Shown here: piece after piece, positions 6,473-10,254 of the stretch
Layout of the letters: each line of letters begins with the position of its first letter
Numbering within the stretch: the stretch's first letter is position 1
Source of the DNA: Coprococcus_A sp051877705
Lineage (GTDB): Bacteria; Bacillota; Clostridia; Lachnospirales; Lachnospiraceae
Reading direction: 5' to 3'
DNA length: 10,254 nucleotides
Assembly (NCBI GenBank): GCA_051877705.1
Contig: JBJEJD010000159.1
Coordinates: 1 to 10,254 of the forward strand
Made by a program: the position numbers and the translations under genes
The notes under the pieces: generated by a model
The model's input: only the letters and a program-made list of their open reading frames with translations
What the model was told of the DNA's origin: nothing
The model's database searches: none

Positions 6473-7252
6473 ATGATGTATACACTGGGAATTGATATCG
6501 GATCCACGACTTCTAAATGTGTATTGCTGGAAGATGGGAAGCGGATTGCAGCCCGTGTCCTCGTGCAGGCAGGAACCGGCACCCATGGGCCGGAGCAGGC
6601 CCTTCAGACAATATACACACAGTCTGGCATTCAGAAATCAGAGATAGCCTTCACCGTAGCCACCGGCTACGGGAGGCTGACTCTCCCTGATGCGGATGGG
6701 GAAATGAGTGAATTGAGCTGTCATGGCAAGGGGATTGCGGCCATGTATCCGGATGTGCGTACCATCATTGATATTGGCGGGCAGGATGCCAAGGTCATCT
6801 GTCTGAATAATAAGGGCCAGATGATGAATTTCGCCATGAATGATAAGTGTGCAGCCGGAACGGGTCGATTTCTGGATGTGATGGCAGGAATTCTTCATAT
6901 TGATATATCTGAACTGGAGACAGAGGCTGCCAGATCTTTGCAGGCTGTAAAGATATCCAGTACCTGTACGGTGTTTGCAGAATCGGAAGTCATCTCTCAG
7001 CTGGCCAACGGTGCATCCCGGCCGGATGTGGTGGCTGGTATCTGCAATTCCGTTGCCAGCAGAGTAGCCGCACTGGTTAAAAGAACCGGTGTCAGAGAAA
7101 AAATCTTTATGAGTGGCGGTGTAGCCAGAAATGGCGGTGTCAGGAAAGCTCTGGAAATGGAGCTGGGTGCAGAGATAATGTACAGTGATTTTTCACAGAT
7201 GATGGGTGCTTATGGAGCGGCGATCTATGCCTGGGAAAAAGCGAAGCGTTAA
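6473..7252 (+). CDS. hadI: 2-hydroxyacyl-CoA dehydratase activator ATPase (HadI/FldI-like)
   Basis: This 259-residue protein belongs to the BadF/BadG/BcrA/BcrD ATPase family. It forms a homodimer holding one [4Fe-4S] cluster, and ATP hydrolysis drives one-electron transfer to the dehydratase, which then turns over many times. Seen: GIDIGSTTSKCVLL (6-19, phosphate-binding), ATGYGR (63-68), ELSCHGKG (80-87), IIDIGGQDAKV (98-108), NDKCAAGTGRFLDVM (123-137, C126), SSTCTVFAESEVISQL (162-177, C165) and MSGGVARNGG (213-222). C126 and C165 are the expected cluster ligands. Two ATGs in tandem (6473, 6476) follow a poor ribosome site (GGGTAGG), only 4 nt after the CoA-transferase stop. Low, coupled expression would suit a protein needed in sub-stoichiometric amounts. 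All key residues are present, so it should be active. Confidence 0.93.
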   Translation: MMYTLGIDIGSTTSKCVLLEDGKRIAARVLVQAGTGTHGPEQALQTIYTQSGIQKSEIAFTVATGYGRLTLPDADGEMSELSCHGKGIAAMYPDVRTIIDIGGQDAKVICLNNKGQMMNFAMNDKCAAGTGRFLDVMAGILHIDISELETEAARSLQAVKISSTCTVFAESEVISQLANGASRPDVVAGICNSVASRVAALVKRTGVREKIFMSGGVARNGGVRKALEMELGAEIMYSDFSQMMGAYGAAIYAWEKAKR

Positions 7253-7267
7253 GGTGGTGTCGCAGAG

Positions 7268-8824
7268 ATGAAATTTGTTCAGACAACAATTGACAGTGAG
7301 CTGGCCGTGCTGGTGAATGAAAAAAAGGATGGAAAAGCAATTTATTATAAAGATATGTGCTTTTCATGGAAAGATATTGACCGGATGGCAGATATACTGG
7401 CTTCGGAGATGCTGGAAATGCAGATAGAAAAAGGCAGTCATATTGCTATATGGTGTTCCAATTCACCATTGTATCTGTGCGCTTTTTTCGCCATTGCCAG
7501 AATCGGCTGTGTATCGGTGCTTATCAATCCGGCTTATAAATCTTACGAGATTGATAAGCTGCTGGCCTATGCGGATGTCAAAGGCGTTTTCTGTGATGAA
7601 GCAACGGTGAAAAAGCTTCGCAAAATCAACAGTCTGGATTTTCTGCGGTATATCGGCGGTGATACACTGGGTGTTCTGACGGAAATGGAACGACCAAAGG
7701 CAGCAATGGCTGATCAACTGAAAAGAAGGCGGCTTGAAATAACCACTAAGGATGCTGCCTGTATGCTTTTTACATCAGGAACGACAGGTGATGCCAAAGG
7801 TGTGGTACTGACCCATTTTCAATTGCTGAATGTGGCCCTTCGGGCAGCGGATGCCATGCGTTGGGGAAAAACGGATATTGTTTGTCTGACCTTGCCGTTA
7901 TTTCATTGTTTTGGCATGTCGACAGGGGTTTTGGCGGCTTTCTATCATCATGGCACGATCTGTATGAACGACAGTTTTAAATCAACGGCAGTCATGCAAT
8001 GTATCGACCGGCACAGGTGCACGGTTTTAAACGGTGTGCCGACCATGTTTTTATCCATCCTGTACAATCCGGATCGCTGGCATTATGATCTGTCCAGCCT
8101 GAACTCGGGTATTATCGCAGGTTCTGGTGTTTACGAAAGGGATTTTCTAAAGATATCCAGAGAACTGGATATGCCCCATCTCATGCAGTCCTATGGACAG
8201 ACAGAGGCTTCACCGAGCATTACCTTCTCGGATTATGAGGATTCCGTTGAAGAAAGAGCGAAATCCGTGGGAGTGACCATCCCTGATGTGGATATCAGAA
8301 TATGGGATCTGGAAAAAGATAAGGCGGCAGTTGTTGGCCACACGGGTGAAGTGGAGATCCGTGGCTTTAATACAATGGCCGGTTATTATAAGAAGGAAGA
8401 AGCATCGGCAGAGGTTAGTCGTGAAGATGGATGGATGCGAACCGGAGATATGGGATTTCTGGATGAAAAACAGAATCTTCATATATGCGGCAGAATGAAA
8501 GAAATGATTATTCGCGGCGGGGAGAACATCGCACCGCAGGAGATCGAGGAAATTCTCCTGAATATGGAGGGTGTAAGACAGGCCAGAGTTTTTGGTGTAC
8601 AGGAGGCGGTTATTCAGGAAAATATTGCTGCTTGTATTGAAACGGACTGCCACTATACGGAACAGGATGTGAGAAAATATGTGAGAAAATATCTGGCGGA
8701 TTACAAAGTGCCGAAATATGTTTTCTTCTTTCAGAAACTTCCTGAAAATGCCAGTGGAAAGGTAGATGTAAAGCAATTGAAAAAAGAAATTGAACAGCAG
8801 ATAAAGGAGATGAAAGAATCTTGA
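7268..8824 (+). CDS. AMP-forming acyl-CoA ligase (ANL superfamily)
   Basis: A 518-residue acyl-CoA synthetase of usual length. It activates a carboxylic acid through an acyl-adenylate to a CoA-thioester. Domain marks in order: P-loop MLFTSGTTGDAKGVVLTH (166-183), LPLFHCFGM (209-217), substrate-pocket region GVPTMFLSIL, SYGQTEASP (308-316), EVEIRGFNTMAGYY, RTGDMGFLD (391-399), hinge GRMKEMIIRGGENIAPQEIEE (408-428) and the C-terminal PENASGKVD (492-500) with catalytic K498. No CoA-specific targeting or extra domain is seen. Its ribosome site AAGGTGG overlaps the stop codon of hadI, 10 bases before ATG 7268. In the Fld pathway a ligase (FldL) makes the first CoA-thioester so that the transferase cycle can start; the same priming role is inferred here. 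The acid it uses is unknown. CaiC-like and medium-chain or aromatic acid ligases are alternatives. Confidence 0.88.
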   Translation: MKFVQTTIDSELAVLVNEKKDGKAIYYKDMCFSWKDIDRMADILASEMLEMQIEKGSHIAIWCSNSPLYLCAFFAIARIGCVSVLINPAYKSYEIDKLLAYADVKGVFCDEATVKKLRKINSLDFLRYIGGDTLGVLTEMERPKAAMADQLKRRRLEITTKDAACMLFTSGTTGDAKGVVLTHFQLLNVALRAADAMRWGKTDIVCLTLPLFHCFGMSTGVLAAFYHHGTICMNDSFKSTAVMQCIDRHRCTVLNGVPTMFLSILYNPDRWHYDLSSLNSGIIAGSGVYERDFLKISRELDMPHLMQSYGQTEASPSITFSDYEDSVEERAKSVGVTIPDVDIRIWDLEKDKAAVVGHTGEVEIRGFNTMAGYYKKEEASAEVSREDGWMRTGDMGFLDEKQNLHICGRMKEMIIRGGENIAPQEIEEILLNMEGVRQARVFGVQEAVIQENIAACIETDCHYTEQDVRKYVRKYLADYKVPKYVFFFQKLPENASGKVDVKQLKKEIEQQIKEMKES

Positions 8825-10038
8825 TGAAAAATATGAATCGATGGGTCTATGCGGCGGCAGGCGTGGTGGTATTATTACTGGCTGGTCTGGTCTATGCATG
8901 GTCTGTCATGTCTAAATCAATTGGTGCGGCATTTCCTGAATGGTCTGCGGCACAGTTGTCACTGACATTTACCATCACAATGATGATGTTTTGTGTTGGA
9001 TGTCTGATTGCCGGAATTTTGTCAAAAAGGATCCAGCCAAGAATATATGTGATTTTTTCAGGTATTCTGTTCCTGGCGGGATTTATGATGGCTGCGGCTA
9101 CCAATGGTTCACCGATGATGCTCTATGCTGGTTTTGGTGTACTCTGCGGTATGGGTGCCGGTTTTGCGTACAATGCAGTTATGAGTACGATTTCGGCATG
9201 GTTTCCTGATAAGCAGGGCATGATCTCCGGTATTTTGCTCATGGGTTTTGGTCTGAGCAGTTTTATTGTAGGTAAAATCTTTGCGGCGGTGGCACCGGCG
9301 GATGGTACAGATGCCTGGAGAACAACATTCAGGGTATTTGCAGTTGTTATTTTTATTGTCATGATCATCTGTAGCTTTTTCCTTGTGAGGCCTGGAGCAG
9401 ATTTTGTGCCGCCGGCATCTTCAGAAAAGAAAAAAGTCAGACAGCCGGCCATTGAGGCACGGCCCGGAGAGATGGTGCGTATGCCTTCTTTCTGGCTGTA
9501 CTATATCTGGGCGATCCTTGTCAGTGCTGCAGGACTGGCTCTGGTATCACAGGCCAGTGGTATTGCCAGTCAGGTGGGCAGTGCAGTATCTGATGGCACC
9601 ATTGCGACAGTCGTTGGTCTGATTTCTATAATGAATGGCATAGGCCGTGTGATCTTTGGCTCACTGTTCGATAAAAAGGGCTTTAAACCAACGATGATTC
9701 TTGATATGATTGTATTTATTATAGCGGGGCTTCTGCTGATCGCGGCACTTCGAAGTGGAAGCTTTACTCTGATTATTATTGGGTTTATTGTGGGCGGTTT
9801 TGCTTACGGTGGTGTCACACCGACCAATTCAGCCATTATCAGTGATTTCTTTGGCAGAAATAACTATCCGGTTAATTTTTCACTGATTAATACAAACCTG
9901 ATTATTGCATCCTTTGCTTCGACAATAGCAGGCAGATTGTATGATATGAGCCAGTCCTATATGAGTACGATATTCATGATGATTGCTGTGACGGTGATTG
10001 GATTTGCCGTATTTATGGGTATACGAAGACCAAAATAA
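8824..10038 (+). CDS. MFS transporter, oxalate/formate antiporter (OFA)-like
   Basis: A 404-residue protein with about twelve membrane segments in two six-helix halves, split by a charged loop (about 190-220, with SEKKKVRQ). OFA-type marks: N-terminal GLVYAWSVMSKSIGAAFPEW (21-40), GFGVLCGMGAGFAYNAVMST (103-122), AWFPDKQGMISGILLMGFG (125-143) and, in the second half, NGIGRVIFGSLFDKKG (271-286). Known relatives move small mono- or dicarboxylates such as lactate, oxalate and formate, often by exchange, so uptake of a 2-hydroxy acid or exchange with product fits. ATG 8824 shares one base with the ligase stop (TGATG). AAAGGAG at 8803-8809 is 14 bases upstream, so the in-frame TTG at 8821 is a possible alternative start. 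It is the last gene of the operon. Transporter class is confident; cargo is inferred. Confidence 0.85.
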   Translation: MKNMNRWVYAAAGVVVLLLAGLVYAWSVMSKSIGAAFPEWSAAQLSLTFTITMMMFCVGCLIAGILSKRIQPRIYVIFSGILFLAGFMMAAATNGSPMMLYAGFGVLCGMGAGFAYNAVMSTISAWFPDKQGMISGILLMGFGLSSFIVGKIFAAVAPADGTDAWRTTFRVFAVVIFIVMIICSFFLVRPGADFVPPASSEKKKVRQPAIEARPGEMVRMPSFWLYYIWAILVSAAGLALVSQASGIASQVGSAVSDGTIATVVGLISIMNGIGRVIFGSLFDKKGFKPTMILDMIVFIIAGLLLIAALRSGSFTLIIIGFIVGGFAYGGVTPTNSAIISDFFGRNNYPVNFSLINTNLIIASFASTIAGRLYDMSQSYMSTIFMMIAVTVIGFAVFMGIRRPK

Positions 10039-10079
10039 TTATTCGAATGAAAAAAATAGGGAGAGCAAGTATGAATGCA

Positions 10080-10111
10080 ACCCTGCGACATATTTTATGG
10101 TACCGCAGGGT
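10080..10111. terminator. GC-rich stem-loop between convergent genes, possible terminator
   Basis: ACCCTGCG (10080-10087) pairs perfectly with CGCAGGGT (10104-10111). Inside, CATA (10089-10092) can pair with TATG (10096-10099). It sits 41 bases after the transporter stop and 29 bases after the end of the convergent minus-strand gene, where a shared terminator is expected. Neither side has a T-tract right after the stem, so it is not a typical intrinsic terminator; it could be a pause or 3'-protecting hairpin. Confidence 0.45.
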
Positions 10112-10140
10112 GTATTCGTATAATCCACAAATATACTCTA

Positions 10141-10254
10141 TCACAGATGCCGGAGATTTTTTCTGTAATGACGTAAATCTCCTTCACTGACCTCTGAAAT
10201 GATTTTGTCAAGTGTATTCAGTAATCGCTTTTTATCCTCTGGTAAACGTCCCCT
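10141..10254 (-). CDS. C-terminal end of a probable MarR-family regulator (partial)
   Basis: The minus strand is open from the right edge to a TGA at 10141-10143, giving the last 37 residues of a protein whose start lies outside the window. The tail reads RGRLPEDKKRLLNTLDKI and then ISEVSEGDLRHYRKNLRHL. A pattern of LPEDKKRLL, a helix of LxxxLDKI type and a short basic tail is what follows the winged helix in MarR-family repressors, where it forms the dimerisation helix. No DNA-binding part is visible, so the family is only probable. It converges on the operon and is not part of it. Confidence 0.45.
   Translation of the reverse strand, partial: RGRLPEDKKRLLNTLDKIISEVSEGDLRHYRKNLRHL

Noticed and set aside
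1852..7252. Benzoyl-CoA reductase (Bcr/Bad) system
   Set aside because: That enzyme needs four subunits including two different ATPase subunits. Here there are two cluster subunits and one HadI-length activator, and the motifs fit HadB/HadC better.
5230..10038. Oxalate degradation cluster (formyl-CoA transferase-like enzyme, ligase, OFA carrier)
   Set aside because: There is no oxalyl-CoA decarboxylase (thiamine-diphosphate enzyme) in the window. The operon instead contains dehydratase subunits and their activator, which fit a 2-hydroxyacyl-CoA pathway.
10071..10190. 39-codon plus-strand ORF with AGGGAG seven bases before ATG
   Set aside because: It contains the stem-loop and runs antisense into the MarR-like tail. 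It resembles no protein I recognise, so it is more likely chance, though the ribosome site is good.
1..10254. CRISPR arrays, tRNA or rRNA genes, insertion sequences
   Set aside because: No regularly spaced repeats beyond the two-copy 34-bp unit, no cloverleaf-like segment, and no transposase or terminal inverted repeats were seen.

Overview
This window looks like a piece of a draft genome from an anaerobic Clostridia species, probably Lachnospiraceae. The reasons are a moderate base composition, strong AGGAGG-type ribosome sites, TATAAT-type promoters, and oxygen-sensitive 2-hydroxyacyl-CoA dehydratase genes of the kind found in amino-acid-fermenting Clostridia. A run of exactly 100 N (2415-2514) sits inside one gene, so the sequence is a scaffold with an unresolved join. 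The genus cannot be fixed from the window.

Layout: at the left edge (1-542, minus strand) lies a nearly complete Uma2-family putative endonuclease that runs off the window. Its promoter lies upstream. Next, on the minus strand, is a LysR-type regulator (679-1572). It is divergent from a seven-gene plus-strand operon (1852-10038). The 279-bp intergenic region holds good promoters for both directions, an AT-rich dyad over the regulator's own start site, an imperfect 34-bp tandem repeat, and a Rex-like site in the operon leader. The right edge holds the C-terminal end of a probable MarR-family regulator on the minus strand (10141-10254). A GC-rich stem-loop (10080-10111) lies between the two convergent ends.

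The operon encodes, in order: 2-hydroxyacyl-CoA dehydratase subunits alpha (interrupted by the gap) and beta, an uncharacterised YkvI-like multi-pass membrane protein, a family III CoA-transferase, the ATP-dependent dehydratase activator (HadI type), an AMP-forming acyl-CoA ligase, and an MFS transporter of the oxalate/formate antiporter (OFA) type. All junctions are 33 nt or shorter, and several suggest translational coupling.

Inferred joint function: a 2-hydroxycarboxylic acid is taken up by one or both transporters. The ligase makes a first CoA-thioester, and the CoA-transferase then passes CoA from product to incoming substrate. The activator injects one electron at the cost of ATP, and the two-subunit [4Fe-4S] enzyme removes water to give a 2-enoyl-CoA. 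The chemistry resembles the Had (2-hydroxyisocaproate) and Fld (phenyllactate) pathways. However, the window has no 2-hydroxyacid dehydrogenase, acyl-CoA dehydrogenase or Etf genes, and it has two transporters instead. It may therefore be a self-contained dehydration module fed by an external hydroxy acid. The substrate cannot be read from the sequence.
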